DNA of 64,000 bases, taken from positions 20,102,525-20,166,524 of the forward strand of contig NC_051047.1 in the NCBI RefSeq assembly GCF_904848185.1, in the 5' to 3' direction. This DNA comes from Acanthopagrus latus (lineage: Eukaryota; Chordata; Actinopteri; Spariformes; Sparidae). The notes below the pieces were generated by a model that searched no databases, was not told where the DNA came from, and saw nothing but the letters and a program-made list of their open reading frames with translations. Below, piece after piece: positions 27,091 to 39,379 of the stretch (the first letter of the stretch is position 1; each line of letters opens with the position of its first letter). The position numbers and the translations under genes are program-made.

Positions 27091-27329
27091 CTGTGGCCGA
27101 GCCGTGCCAGAGTCAATCTTTCATCCCCGAGGAGCGAGGTGCCAGCTCTGAAGGTACGGTAACAAGAATAAAACGGAGAGTCATCTAAAAGAACTCTGCT
27201 CCGTAGTCCACTACAGGGCAGGGTGAAAACCAATCTGTAGCGGTTTAGGGGTCCAGACCAAAGAAGGGAAGCAGCTGCAGCCATGCCAGTGCCAGGATTG
27301 CATTTCTATCTCCACACATTGACAGAAAG

Positions 27330-27575
27330 TTCAACAATTACCCCAGAGCCCAGCCTCAAAATATGATTAGCATGGACCCAGATGATAATGGCTTTTACAT
27401 GCAATTACGCCAAAGGGGGAATTACCGAGTGTATGGGAATAATGTAGCTGGGGAATGAGACAATTGCTTGCTAATGTCTGTTTTTGTTGGCGGAGCCACT
27501 GGAAATTTATTTATTCTAAGTTTTTATATGCAGACAGGCTGCGTCTGCAGTAAACGATATGATGGATATTCATGA
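27330..27575. promoter_or_regulatory. candidate regulatory block, homeodomain and octamer-like sites
   Basis: ATATGATTAGCAT, TTACATGCAATTACG, GGGAATTACCG, GACAATTGC, TTTATTTATT and ATATTCATGAAAA occur within about 250 bases of non-repetitive sequence. This is the most enhancer-like composition in the left part. Confidence 0.3.
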
Positions 27576-29491
27576 AAAAGGGTTATGTTTATTTTATTCA
27601 ATTAATAACATGCAAGGTTTTAAGAGTTATTTGGACGGCGGCAGTACTGTACAATTCGAGAGACGACAGAAGCGTGCAACACAGACTTATTTTAAAAAAG
27701 TTCACTGATTCAGAATCTGCAAATAAATGTGAAAGTAACACTACGGCAACTTAACACCGAGATCTACACGTTCTCCACACATTGTGTCCCTCTCCAAAGA
27801 GATAATTGAAACGAGGCGAGAACTCCCACAGATGGCACGACTGTTGTGAGGAGTTGTGTCGAAGCCTCTTGTTTATTCCACTCAGCCGCCACAAAAGCTT
27901 GGAAGATTCACCAGTTAGTGAAAATGTGTGACAGCTCGGCTTCTGCTGTTGGTGTCAGTTTTATCACTTTCAGTTGCTCTCTTTCGTTCTGGAGGAAATG
28001 GATGCAAAAATCCAGATTTTCCAGCTCGTGTATTTTCTAATTAACCTGTTTAATGGCGATAGTTTCCTTTAAATCACTTAAAGCAGCGGCTGAGCTAAAC
28101 ACAAATGCACTGGATTTTTTTGTTTGTTTGTTTCTTTATGTCTGTTGTGTTAATTTGATTAACCATTTCACCAACATTCAAACAGATTATACCTCACTTC
28201 TTGGGGATGATTTTAAAAGTGCATTTCATTGTATTTCAAATCAATTCTGTGTACATAAATTCAAAAAACTACATTGTAACATCTGTAGCTAACGTATTGT
28301 AGTTAATTATTTGTGCTCCTTAACGCTTTACAATATACCAATTTAGTATGTTTGGGAAGTGTGTATATATTATGTCTTTCTGTTAGAGGTGTAAACACAT
28401 AATCTCAAATGTAAGTGTTTCACATCTGTCAACCAGGTCAAGCAAAGTAACATCCCTGAAGAGTAGAATGCGGAACGGAAATACAATCAAAATCAACATA
28501 TTGATATATATAGTTACATTTCATAAAAACTGATAACAGATGCTAAAGTTTGAAACTGTCTTATGTCACTTGGTGATTAAAAGTCTTTTGTTGCGAGACC
28601 AGCAACGGGAAATGAAACACAAAATATTAACGACAATGAAATCTGTTTAGAGACTGGCACAAATGAAGACCAACCCATGGGTGCCAACGTTGATGACCTG
28701 CTTTAAATCCGAATTGTATTAAGTCAGAAAGAACCAGTCAACAGAGGAACATGCTATGAAAAAAGAAAAAATAATAAAGCCCAGCTCTGTTATCGGGTCG
28801 TACCTGGAGGGTTTTTAAAAATAGAGAGAAAATAAAGCCTCTATTTTGAACACAATACCCTTCAGGAAAATCTTTCTCTGTGACTTAACTTGATTTCCAG
28901 AATTTCCTGCAGCACCTTTGGGTGAGGCCCAACAACAAAGAGAACAATAACTCTTTCTACCAGACAGAAACGTTTGACTGAGACGATATTTCCAGCTGAG
29001 GTGAAGCCGGCTGACGATAGCGTTGCTGTGAGAGCTTTTCTCAGTGGGTGTTCTGCACACCCTTCTATACAACAATACTCAGAGACACACATGCACACAA
29101 AAAAAATAACTGAATAATACGGCACCAAATTTCTCTGTAATCGGAACCCGCGCCAAACTGTTTTTCTCATTTTTCTACAAATCACATTGTCGCAAATGTG
29201 ATTCATATTTGTAAATGACGCTGTTGATATTTTTATTTGTAATATATTATGTTTTACTGCTTCCATCCGAAAACAGCCACAAATTCAGTATAATCCGAGT
29301 CGAACAATCTGTCATCTCTCTCACCTTGTACATCTGTCATGAATACAAAAGCAAAATGAACTAAAATACAGTAAAAGAAATGGCAATTAATCAAATAACC
29401 ACAGATGTGACAGGAACAACAACTGAGGGAGAACTGTATTTTTGCGCGAGTGGATGTTTTGTTTAAAAACTTCTCAAGATGATGATAATAG

Positions 29492-29525
29492 AGAGAAGAA
29501 GAGGAGGAAGAAGAAGAAGAAGAAA
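29492..29525. repeat. GAA/GGA purine repeat
   Basis: GAGGAGGAAGAAGAAGAAGA-type units over about 34 bases. A related GGA tract lies at 31,746-31,782. Confidence 0.9.
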
Positions 29526-30334
29526 ATAAATGAGGTGTACATTTGATCAAATCTGCATATTCAATCAGATTGCACTGTATCAACTGTGCAAAACATGGGA
29601 AAAATGCTGGCTGCATACAATCTTGGCAGCTCAATATATCACACTGACCTTATTATTAATCATCACTTCCAAAGCGCCCCACTTCATTTCTATTGTTTAG
29701 ACAATCTCCGATCAGAATGCTTGTGAGGAGCCGCCGCTGCCACCCGACAGCGTCTGCTTTTTTCACTGGGAGTCAGCTGCGTCGTCTGGCGGTGTTGGGT
29801 AACCCTGAGTCAGAGCTCTGCGGCCTGTCCCGGCGTAAACAGATGGTCTTGCCGCTGATGACTAGTTTCTGATCTCACCCAGATAGGGATTCAGGCTGTC
29901 AGATAGGATTTCCAAACTCCGCAGAGGTGAGACGACCGAAATCGCATGAAATATGTGGAGTGTAAACAAAGGCCCCGGTCCGGTTTCCAGGGAGAAGTTC
30001 TGTTTAGATAATCACAATTGAACTGTGTGAGGACTGACAAGTCCTAAAGTAGGAACCCGTGGTTTTCTGTGTGTATGTAGTATCTACGATGTACATATTA
30101 TATCTTGTATAAGATATTCACCTTGAAAGAAAAAGAAAAGGAAACAAGAAAAGAGTCTCAGAAACTTCTTTGGCTGGGCGGTAGCTCTTTTTTTTGGGGG
30201 CGGGCCAAAACAAATACAGCTCAAAGGAACTCCAGGGTTCGATCCATAAAATCAAACAACATTTTGCCAGAAATAGGTACAGTATTACGTTATAACAGAA
30301 AGTATATGCAATTACACAGTTCGACATGAACTTT

Positions 30335-30620
30335 AAAAGGTGCACCATGTAAGACCAAACAATCAAACATGAAATCATAACCAAAATGTGAAGAAGCAAC
30401 ATCTATACTGTATATTGTGTTGTGGAGGTCTACTGAAGCTAGCATGCTAAGCTAGCTAGCCCCTAGTCTGTCCTTGCCCAGAACTCCTGTACTCCTGCGT
30501 AAACGTGCTCCGAGCTCCCAGTCCAGACAGCTAGCAGCACGGCTAACTGAGCTAACCAGCTAAATCGAGCAAAAATAGCAGCAGTAAGCAGTTACAGTAG
30601 TAATATGCGGCCCGCTACTT
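30335..30620. mobile_element. dispersed repeat of the TGCAxxATGTAAG type (partial)
   Basis: The left end AAAAGGTGCACCATGTAAG resembles the ends of the elements at 44,160 and 49,251, and the interior is full of GCTAGC/GCTAAC motifs. The right end is not clear. No frame is present. Confidence 0.4.
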
Positions 30621-31745
30621 GTGTTGAGTATGAATTTGACACTTGGCTTATATATTTCTAATTTTTGGCAACAGTTACTAACTGTGAACTCACTTTAACC
30701 ATCAACTGAAAATGTTATACACCACTTACTCCTCCTATGTCCCGTTGTCACCCTCTTCACCTGTCACAATCCAATACAGACAAAAAAAAGCCCCCAAAAT
30801 GAATAATATTGAAAATATATGAAATATGAAAATATTTTATGGTTTGCCTAATGTTAAAGCTAGCTGACATTAGCCATATTCGTAGCCAGCTAGTAGTGAA
30901 GTTTGATGCAATGTAAATTATTCAATTTACTACATTTTACCCACACTACTTGTGTAGCATTGTTCAGAGTTATTAGACTTAGCTGTATTCAGTACATACA
31001 GCTTTATGCAATTAATGAAATGACAATGGATGGATGTTGTGGGAACAAAGACGCGACTACTCATCAGAGGTTGATAAAAATGATAACAGTTCAGTTAATA
31101 AATGTGGCGTAGTTATAGCGAGTTTTATACCTTTTTCAAATATACTGTGTCTGCGCTGTTATTTCTTAGATTACCAATCAATCATGTTGTGAGAGGTGAC
31201 AATCCACTTTGTACTGTGTTAATGAGGCATTTAACCATTTAATTACCAAAACCAACATCCCAATCATCTTATTAACTAGCGTCATAACCACAGTCTGAGG
31301 ATTCTTCATTTTGTATTGGTTTATACTGTAACAATATAAATCACAACAGAAGAATCGTCCTTTGTTATAAGATACAGCACAAGCCATGCATCTTCCTCGC
31401 AACTACTGTACACTGTCACAGAGAGCAGAGCCCGGACTTAATAAGAACCAAATGTCCTTGACCTTTACACACACTGTCCACTTTCCTTTTACATTCCTCA
31501 CACACTGACTCCATTCTTCCATCTCATGATGTCAGTTAAAAAAAAAAAAAAAAAGTGCATATTCTCTGGACCCAGATGAGGGAGGAAGAAGGACTTTCCG
31601 CGTGGGATGAAGTGATCATCCCTCCTCCCAGAGCTTACAAGCTTGACGAGGACCAGGGTTTATCTGAACCAAGCTGCTTAATACAATGAAAATATTCCTC
31701 CTGATCTCTCCACCTTGTTTTTTTTTTTTTCAGAAGGGAGACAGT

Positions 31746-31782
31746 AGGAGGAGGTGGTGGAGGAGGAGGAGGAGGAGGAGTG
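31746..31782. repeat. (GGA)n purine repeat
   Basis: GGAGGAGG units with a GGTGGTGG interruption. It stands about 170 bases before the large TG array at 31,951. Confidence 0.9.
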
Positions 31783-31950
31783 GGGATTTGGAGATTTTTG
31801 TGGGGATTGCATTTGATCAGACTGGACCTTTACTAGGATCCCGCCTCACATTTTCCATCCAAAGAGGCTGAGGCGCTAGTGGACCATCACATCATTACAA
31901 GGGCTTTGATAGTCATACCTCTGTTATAAGGGAAAGTAGGCAAGGTGCCC

Positions 31951-31993
31951 TGTGTGTGTGTGTGTCTGTGTGTGTGTCTGTGTGTGTGTGTGT

Positions 31994-32077
<84 letters not shown>
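31951..32077. repeat. (TG)n microsatellite, about 127 bases
   Basis: A long TG array with TGTC, TGTA and TGCG interruptions. It is the largest CA/TG array in the window and a potential Z-DNA former. All open frames across it are Cys-Val or Thr-His repeats. Confidence 0.98.
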
Positions 32078-32869
32078 AGCTGTGTCTCATCTGCCAGTTT
32101 GGCCCACTTCGGTTTGCCAAGGTGCTCTCCAAACTGAAAAATAAGATTTTTGTCGTAGAATAACATTTGCCTGACGTTTCTTCTTTCCTCGTCCTATTTT
32201 TCTCTGTTAATCTGTTTTTATGGTTTCCTGCTCACCAACTCCTCGAAATAATCCAAAACAAAATTGTTTGTATCCTCTGTCGTCATTCTGTAAATTTGCA
32301 AACTGAAGCTTTCATTTCATCTTTTGTCACAAAACGTGCCCGCCACTGTTGTGTTACAGAATTTAAAATGTGTCACCTGCAAGTTTCCTCTTCCACATTC
32401 CACTGTTTTGCTGATATTTTATAGCCAAATCATTTCCCACATCTCGACCGATATTTTGTGATGCCAACCCAAGAGGAAATTAGAGATGATCAATTTTTCA
32501 ATTGCAAAAACAACCAAAGCGAAAAGTTACAAATGTAAAAACATAAGTAGAAAACACAACAACAGTACTAGCAATGAATAAATGGAAAAAGAAGAAAAAA
32601 AACAAGATGTAGTATTGTGAAAATACAATTAATTACTTTTCATAAATTATCTATACACACACAAACACATGCTTTTGCAGTACACGATTACATCAGAAAA
32701 GTGAACTAGATTCCAATAAATGTGATTTACAAAACCCCTCAAAATGTTTTGCTACAGCAAAAATGTTGAATCTGAGCACAATAAATCAATAAGCATAAGG
32801 TTGTGTTTCAGCTCATTTTCCTGAACTCATTTTGTTTGTGTGTAAAAACTTTGTCTGCAGTCACAGATG

Positions 32870-32900
32870 TTTTTGTTTGTTTGTTTGTTTGTTTGTTTTT
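32870..32900. repeat. (TTTG)n microsatellite
   Basis: Six or seven TTTG units ending in a T-run. Confidence 0.93.
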
Positions 32901-33024
32901 TAAACGTATCATGTTATGTTTTGCTTCTCCCTCAAGGATGAATGAGTTGAGGAGAGAATATTACATGTGAGAGACTAGTGGAATCTCAATATCCCGACGG
33001 GTGATCTCAGCATCTCACTGTGCA

Positions 33025-33206
33025 GTGATGTAAATATTTTTGGAGTTTTGGATCTTATTTATACTGTTTATACTGTCCTGGCTGCTTTTTTCTTTTATTT
33101 AATTGATGTTCTCTATTTTTGCTATCCCCTTTGCTGCTGTAATAACGCAAATTTAGTTGCCGTGGGACTAATAAAGGATTATTTTGTCTTATCTTGTCTC
33201 ATTTCA
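33025..33206 (+). mobile_element. LINE-type 3' tail fragment
   Basis: The segment ends with GTGGGACTAATAAAGGATTA followed by TTTTGTCTTATCTTGTCTC. This is the usual 3' end of fish LINE or dependent SINE copies, with ACTAATAAAGG and a short TTATC-type tail. The rest of the element is absent or too diverged. Confidence 0.6.
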
Positions 33207-33605
33207 TGGGTTTTAATGTGATATACTGATGTTACAGTTGGTACAGACTCCTGCCCCCTTCCAGTGGAACCACCATTCAAAAAAGGGATGTACAGTAGTT
33301 ACAGTCATGTGAGTGAGGTTCTCTTGATAAACACTCACCAAAACCAGTCGGTTCTGTATGTTAGCTTGCTCACAAAACTGACCGACTCTGCTCACGCATA
33401 ACTGCAGCTGTCACAGTCATATCATTATCACTTTTTATCAGCCATGTTGGAATTGGTGACATTTATTTTTCCTAAGCAATGAAGTTGACTGAAACTACCT
33501 CAGTTGCACATTTAACATGAACCGTGACTTTGTGGACTTGCAAAAATGTGTTTTTAGATTTATAATCATCATATGTGTGAGTGATTGCACAATTCAAACT
33601 GGGTC

Positions 33606-33625
33606 AAAAAAAAAAAAAAAAAAAA
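33606..33625. repeat. A20 homopolymer
   Basis: Twenty A bases on the plus strand. It is not clearly the tail of a recognisable retrotransposon. Confidence 0.9.
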
Positions 33626-36429
33626 TCATTTGTGTCTTGCCATTGAGCACCATGCATATGGTTGGGACCTCTGTACATTAAAGCAGCAGGCGGTAATAGA
33701 TGCAGAGTTGTGAGTGGGCTCACAGAGGGTTGCTGATTTAAACCCTTTGCGTGGTGCGATTCTCAAGCACCGTGGTTTAAAAGCCCTCACTGCAAATATG
33801 TGTTCTCAAACAAACCCAGGGGAGCTCCTCTTGACCACGCATGGATGTGAAGTACAGCGCGGTGAATGAATCTCACTCTGAAAACACTCTGCTGGATTCC
33901 ATTTGAGATGTCTCTTGTTGTAGTTTCATCCATTTCAAATCACAAGTTTGTCATTTTGTGAAAATTTCCTTCACATCTTTTTTTCCTCTGTTGCGTTTAG
34001 TAACACTCTCCATACGTGCGTGTAAGAGTACATGTAGCGAGACATGTAATCAATAAAGCAAAAAGGCTCTTACCCCTAAATGTTAGGTCTGTTCCTCTAG
34101 TAGCCCACTATAATGCTGTATTAGCAACATGATGCCTCCATTAGGACAAAGTGTCATCTTACCAAATCAATACCGACATATCTGACAGTCCCCACGAGTC
34201 TTTCCGTCCGTCTATCTGTCCCCCGCTAACTGCTCGTGTCATTAGTGCATTAAAGCAGCCACTTCCCTGAACTGTTTGGACGGCTGTAACTGGAGAGGAA
34301 GTCAGAACCGGAGCATGAAAAACCCTGCCGGCACGGCCTGGCTCGTTAATGTCGTTCTCCCCCTCTTACGACAATCATCGGATGAGGAGCGGTTTTATCA
34401 TTTTTTTTCTCGTCGCAGCAATCAGCTCCATCCGGTTCCTGAGGGCTCTCTCCGGGCCTGCAAAAGTCCGTCGGCATATGTACAGGTGCACATGTAAAAA
34501 AGAAAAAAAAAAAAAAACGAGTCCCGCACGAATGTCCCAGTGTTCGCCAACCCCCGGCTTTGGCACTGCTCAACATCGCGCGCCACTCAAGGTAATTCAG
34601 AACCGTACACGTGTGTGAGCGAGCCTTCCCGCCCTCCTCCACACATGCACAAACAATGAGGTCCCCCATGAAAGGAGGACTGAGATCTAAGGCGACCTAA
34701 CCGAGTTTGACAGTCAACAGCCCTATTAAAGCAGGCCCCACTGCAACCAAACACAGCGGTAATTGTAAATGTCAGGCAGAATTAACGCAAAAATAAATAG
34801 CCTTGCTCTCCCTGTGTGTGTGCGCGCGAGGGGGGAAGAAAGAGGGAGACACTTTGCAGTCCAACTTTTCGAAACACACAAAGTCAGTCATCGGGCTTCA
34901 CGGCGTGTCTCCTGTCTAATTTTAATCTTAAGAAGAAACCTGACCCGCGCTCAAAAGCATCAAATTATACATTCTGACTGTATAAACAGATTACACTCCG
35001 TGAACCATGTAACATTTATGGCTTTTCAACACAACACATTCGCCGTGCCGCTTTGCGCTCGCGTGCGTTTTTTCCATGCCCTCCGCCTCGCCGTGATCGC
35101 ACTGCAAAACGAAATGACGGATGATGAAAGGACTAACCCGGGGCTGGACTCTTCTCCCACATTCCTGCAGGACGAGTGCGGTGTGACTGACTGACTGGCT
35201 GGCTGGCTGACAGACGGACTGTGGTCAGATCTGAACCGGCTTACTTTTCGGTTGGGGGGGCCGGAAAGAACTTGTCATGTCTCCTGAGCTGACATGGAAA
35301 CACGCAAGAGGGGAGAGGAGTAAAGAAACAGAGAGGGAGAGAGACTGTGACTCAGAATGTGAGAAGGATAGGGAGTCCTGCTTTAAGCGCCGCGTGGAGG
35401 CATTCATGCATGCATGCCTTTTGGTCTCAGCAGTACGTCTGCTGGTGTCATTTGTTGTTTTCGCTGTGTTATGTCCCAGTTGCCCCGTGGAGCTCTGTAT
35501 TTATGTGTGCAAGCGCGGATCTGGTGTAGTGTTCACTGGTTAGGTCATGGCTCCTGGCCCGAAGTCCTTCTAGACCGGGTATGGATTAGTTTATTATTGT
35601 TCTGGGAAGAGTTTAGCCACACAGCAGCTCCATCTGCAACATTCAGAAGAGGGGGACTTTAGTTGGAAGGCAGAAGTATAATTGAGAAAAAGAAAAAAAA
35701 AATAAAAATAAAAAATAAAAAAACTGAATCAAGATTTAAGGTGGTTACATAATGAAATGAAAGCTGGTAAACTCCTTCACGCTACACAAACTCAGAGTGC
35801 ATAAACAGTTACTTATATACATTTATAAACATTTTATGTTTATGTGTGCATTTTTTTTAATTCTTTGAATTTGCCGGGGGTGAATGTAGAGCAGCTGCAG
35901 CCATGAGATGGTGATGATAACTCGGTCGGCAGCCTCACATCAAACGTTCGACGTCTGGGAAACACTGTGCACCGAGCATCTATGAAGTAAACACAGAGTC
36001 CGCCTCCTCTTTTCTCCTCACACTCCAGTTCGGAACAAGATCCAAGTGCAACATCTTGATCCGAGATGTCGATGTGGAGGAAGGTCTCTGTAAACAGCCC
36101 CCGACTTTCTGAGTCCCATTCGTCTATTTGTTTTTCGCGCTACTGGACATTAGCCAGGAGCCACATTGATTCAAAGCTGCATCAGCATGACTTTTATCTC
36201 GACTCTCTTCCTCATCGGAGCTGATCAGGTCTGATGGTCAGCAGATGCCGTCAGCAGTGAATGTCTCAAAGCCTGCAGGATAAAGTCACTGCAGGAGCAC
36301 ACACTGATAAAAATAACCAAAAAAAGCAGAACTTACTGTAAACAGAAAGAGAACTATTGTTGAGTGTTCCACTGATTTAGCATCACATATATCTTTGTTG
36401 GATTTGTGAATAAAAAAGGAACAAAATTG

Positions 36430-36835
36430 ATGCAGCAGGTCAACTTCATCGGTCCTCCTCATTTTTAAAACCTGTGGCCACCATTACCCACAATGCAATT
36501 TGGCCAGTGACAGTTTGGTTTGAAATTTGGGTGTGTTACAGTCGTAGAAGTTAATGTTGCCCCCAGCTGCTTCCCTCAAGCACACATGATGAGCACGCTG
36601 CAGAGGTCAGATAACTTCATTCAATCTAATTTTCAAACTTGTCTTCAGCTCCGAGTGACACTGACTCAAGCGACGTCACTTGAGGGAATTATCAGACCAC
36701 AAAATACTTTTTTTTTTTTCCTTAACCTTTGTGATGTTAGGATTTTAAATACTGGGCAACTATCGATACTTTTCCATGAACATAAGAGGATTTCAAAAGA
36801 ATCCTTAACTTCACCATGTCACCCTGTATATGTTT
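36430..36835. repeat. probable dispersed repeat, non-coding
   Basis: ACCATTACCCACAATGCAAT, TTCATTCAATCTAATTTTCA and CTTCACCATGTCACCCTGTA are reminiscent of a degenerate fish repeat. There is no second copy in this window, so the call rests on resemblance only. Confidence 0.3.
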
Positions 36836-37789
36836 ATTAGTTTAAGTTTCTGCTTTTCTGTTTTTTCTTAAAAAATAGCATCAAAGAGAACATTTAGATC
36901 TTTTATTTAAAACGCTATGATAGTCTTAAACTCCAGAGAAGTTTGAGGCAGCAGCAGGTTTTACAATCATCTCTTTCCGAGCAGATTTATAAGAAGCAAC
37001 CACCTCAGTCCTTTTTTTATGTACGTCTGCGGTAAAAAAAAAAACATAAAAACACTTGATATCAGACCCTCTTTAAATCACCCATTCACTAACAGTGTGT
37101 CAAAGCAGCTTGACTTTTAATGGAATCCGGCCACTCTAAGTCACCAACCAAACAGTAGTTCTTTCAACAATATCGCTCCCCCAACCCGATAATAAATAGT
37201 CACTCCTTAACCACTGCAGCAGCTGGTAAGGGCTGGCCGTGATGTCTCCTGGAACTCAGCTGTTAAGTCAGAAGTGGCATTAACATGTGGCCTTGCAATT
37301 CGCGGAGGTCAAGCTGAGCGAGGAGCGAGAAAAGTGCTAGAAACACCAGTAGTCAAAGAGAGACCTTGTCAGAAACGTATCCCTGTGTCCCTGGCCCTCG
37401 ACCCCAATCATAAAACTCACAGACACGGAGGAGAACCCACCAGTAAATCAGCGCGTCGCTGGCTGACACACCGGGTTTGATCCTGGTGATGTATGGCTTT
37501 AATATGTGGATGGAAAGATGGGGCAGTGAAGAGGATGCAAGACACAGAAAGAAAGAGGAAAAAAAAGACTTTATATAAATGTTATCCTTACAATTATGTG
37601 ATAGTGTTTCATTATAAATCAGATCATCAGTCCTTCACAGATTAACTGTAGTCTCTCCAAGCATAAATGCACCAAAAACAAAATTTAACTGCAGTTCGCC
37701 TCAAGCCTGGGAACGCTGAAAAATATACAAGCTCATGTTTCATTTGCTCTGGCACGTATGACTGACAGACAGACAGATTTCCCTGCGAG

Positions 37790-37975
37790 TCGGTTTATAA
37801 CGGGCCAATCACAACCATTTATTCAATACCAACTGGGTTTGATACGATGGCTGACAAAGGAGCGTCACGCACGTTTCGCAGCTCTGATTGGTTACAGGTC
37901 TACCCAATTGCATTCGCAGGCATTTCAGTCAACGGCGGACGATCACACCCCTCGGAGAAGTTCCAGACCAATACA
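37790..37975. promoter_or_regulatory. three CCAAT-box cluster
   Basis: GGGCCAATCA, CTGATTGGTT and AGACCAATAC occur about 85 bases apart with CpG-containing sequence between them. Such NF-Y site arrays mark promoters or LTR-like repeat promoters. No supported gene follows; the plus frame starting at 37,758 has no recognisable similarity. Confidence 0.3.
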
Positions 37976-38261
37976 CATTTTGCGGATTAAGTCTGGCGAT
38001 GTGACGATAGAACGGCTTGGCAGCTCTAGATTATGCAGACTGGGAGAAAATGTCTTCAGCAATTTGAGCGAGATAAATCAAGACTCAAAAGATTCCTCTC
38101 AGGAAATGTGTTTGTGTGTTTTAGATGTTGACACACAGTAATAGATCTCAGCGGGTCTCATGATGATCAACAAGTAGAGGGCATGTTTTATAAATCGGTA
38201 TGTTTAAAAGCTCATTCTAATGGAGTACAGGAACGTGGTGTTAAAAATATTTATAAAGTAT

Positions 38262-38717
38262 TTTGTGCAAATGTGTCAGGACCCAGAGGCAGAGGAGAGG
38301 CTTTAGATGAGATGAATTGTGCTTTATTGTAAAGGCAAAGCCGAATTAGAGGGTTGAGGGGCGGTGAGCTGGATGAGATGTGGACCTGGAGCGCAGGAAA
38401 TGTTCAGTTTTTGGAAGGAAAAAAAAAAAAAACCCAAGGTAGCAAAAACACTGGAGGGCTTCAACGCTTGCACCGCATAGACTGATCAATCTGGCAACGA
38501 GTGGCTGTCGGGTCGTGAGTCGGGTTTTAAACACTGCAGGCCGGTGAGCTGATGAGGAACAGGTGAGCTGATGCAATCAGAGGGAGTAAAGTGGAACAGA
38601 CCAGGTGAGATGAGTTGGATCGGCACGGCCAGAGACACGCGGCTTGACACAGACGAGGGAGACAGCAACACAATTTCATCTTGTCTTATTTGTTCATATG
38701 TGGCGGACCCTGCCACG
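38262..38717. mobile_element. probable non-autonomous dispersed repeat
   Basis: The left boundary GTGTCAGGACCCAGAGGCAG and the right GGCGGACCCTGCCACG are roughly inverted. The interior has repeated GGTGAGCTGAT motifs (38,527 and 38,562) and an A-run at 38,419-38,432. It resembles repeats common in fish genomes, but the family is not named with confidence. Its right edge lies about 30 bases from the truncated element at 38,749. Confidence 0.4.
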
Positions 38718-38748
38718 TTTTTAGCTTCAAACGGCGGGCCTTACTTTC

Positions 38749-38856
38749 ATCTGAGAACAGCTTGTTTATTCAGTTATACAGTTTAAAGTTTCATAATATT
38801 GTAAATATTTTCTGAGTTCGAATTTCTTCTCCAAAACTACGTGATGCCCCTTTAAA
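38749..38856. mobile_element. truncated copy of the 19,099 element
   Basis: The segment shares TCTGAGAACAGCTTG, TATTCAGTTAT, ATAATATTGTAAA, AATTTCTTC and CCCTTTAAATC with the element at 19,099-19,393, in the same order and orientation. The left inverted end is missing. Confidence 0.6.
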
Positions 38857-39269
38857 TCATATCCCACACATATCAGACATAAATCTGACAGCTAAAGCTT
38901 TGGCATCAGTATATGAGGCCCTTTATCTGTTTATGTGTGTTTGTTGAGAAAAAAGCAAGAGATGAAAACTGTAGCAGGCCTGCAGGGTTTCTTGTTTTGC
39001 TTCCAAATTTACCTCTAAATCTCCTCATTTGAAAAACAAAAATAAAATAAATAAATGTGTAGGAGCTGGATGCTGAGTAAACAAAAGGCAATCTCGTTCC
39101 AGAAGGAAGGCTCCATCACGCTCAACTGTGTGAAATTCATTCATGTGAATGATGCAAAGGCTGTGACAGCAGTGGAAATCGGGGCTCTTATGTTTGCGTC
39201 GTGATCTCATCCTGTAATCATCCGGTCCTGCCGCCATAGATGAAAATATAGAGGGAGGTTGAAGGAGAG

Positions 39270-39340
39270 GGAGATGTAGAGCCTATTTACTCCTGCGTAA
39301 TTAATACTAATTAGACTCTAATGTCTATAAATTGATCTCA
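39270..39340. promoter_or_regulatory. dense homeodomain-type site cluster
   Basis: GCGTAATTAATACTAATTAG followed by ACTCTAATG packs three or four TAAT cores into about 35 bases next to a purine-rich tract. Confidence 0.25.
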
Positions 39341-39379
39341 ACGACCAGGACGTGTATTAATATGTGATTCCAGTGACGC

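Larger units (their letters stand above)
22957..30334. other. intergenic, no gene seen
   Basis: About 7.4 kb with candidate regulatory blocks at 26,220 and 27,330, a pyrimidine tract, a GAA tract and a T-run near 25,605-25,624. There is no supportable coding region. Confidence 0.7.
30621..36429. other. intergenic with large TG array
   Basis: It contains the TG, GGA and TTTG repeats and the LINE tail. A CpG-richer stretch lies at about 34,770-35,240 (including GCGCGCGAGG and CTCGCGTGCG), followed by TGGC units at 35,188-35,212. No gene is supported. Confidence 0.65.

Noticed and set aside
26730..27284. Minus-strand frame of 184 codons
   Set aside because: The longest frame in the window, but its core is Arg-Glu low complexity from the CT/GA tract and the ends have no similarity to known proteins.
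30172..30245. tRNA-like boxes (TGGCTGGGCGG and GGGTTCGATCC)
   Set aside because: The boxes are about 60 bases apart with no cloverleaf-compatible stems between them; the spacing does not fit a tRNA gene.
31887..32166. Several overlapping frames on both strands
   Set aside because: They are translations of the TG array into Cys-Val or Thr-His repeats.
37758..38141. Plus-strand frame of 127 codons
   Set aside because: It starts in a GACAGACAGA patch and crosses the CCAAT cluster; residue order resembles no known protein and the segment may be repeat-derived.
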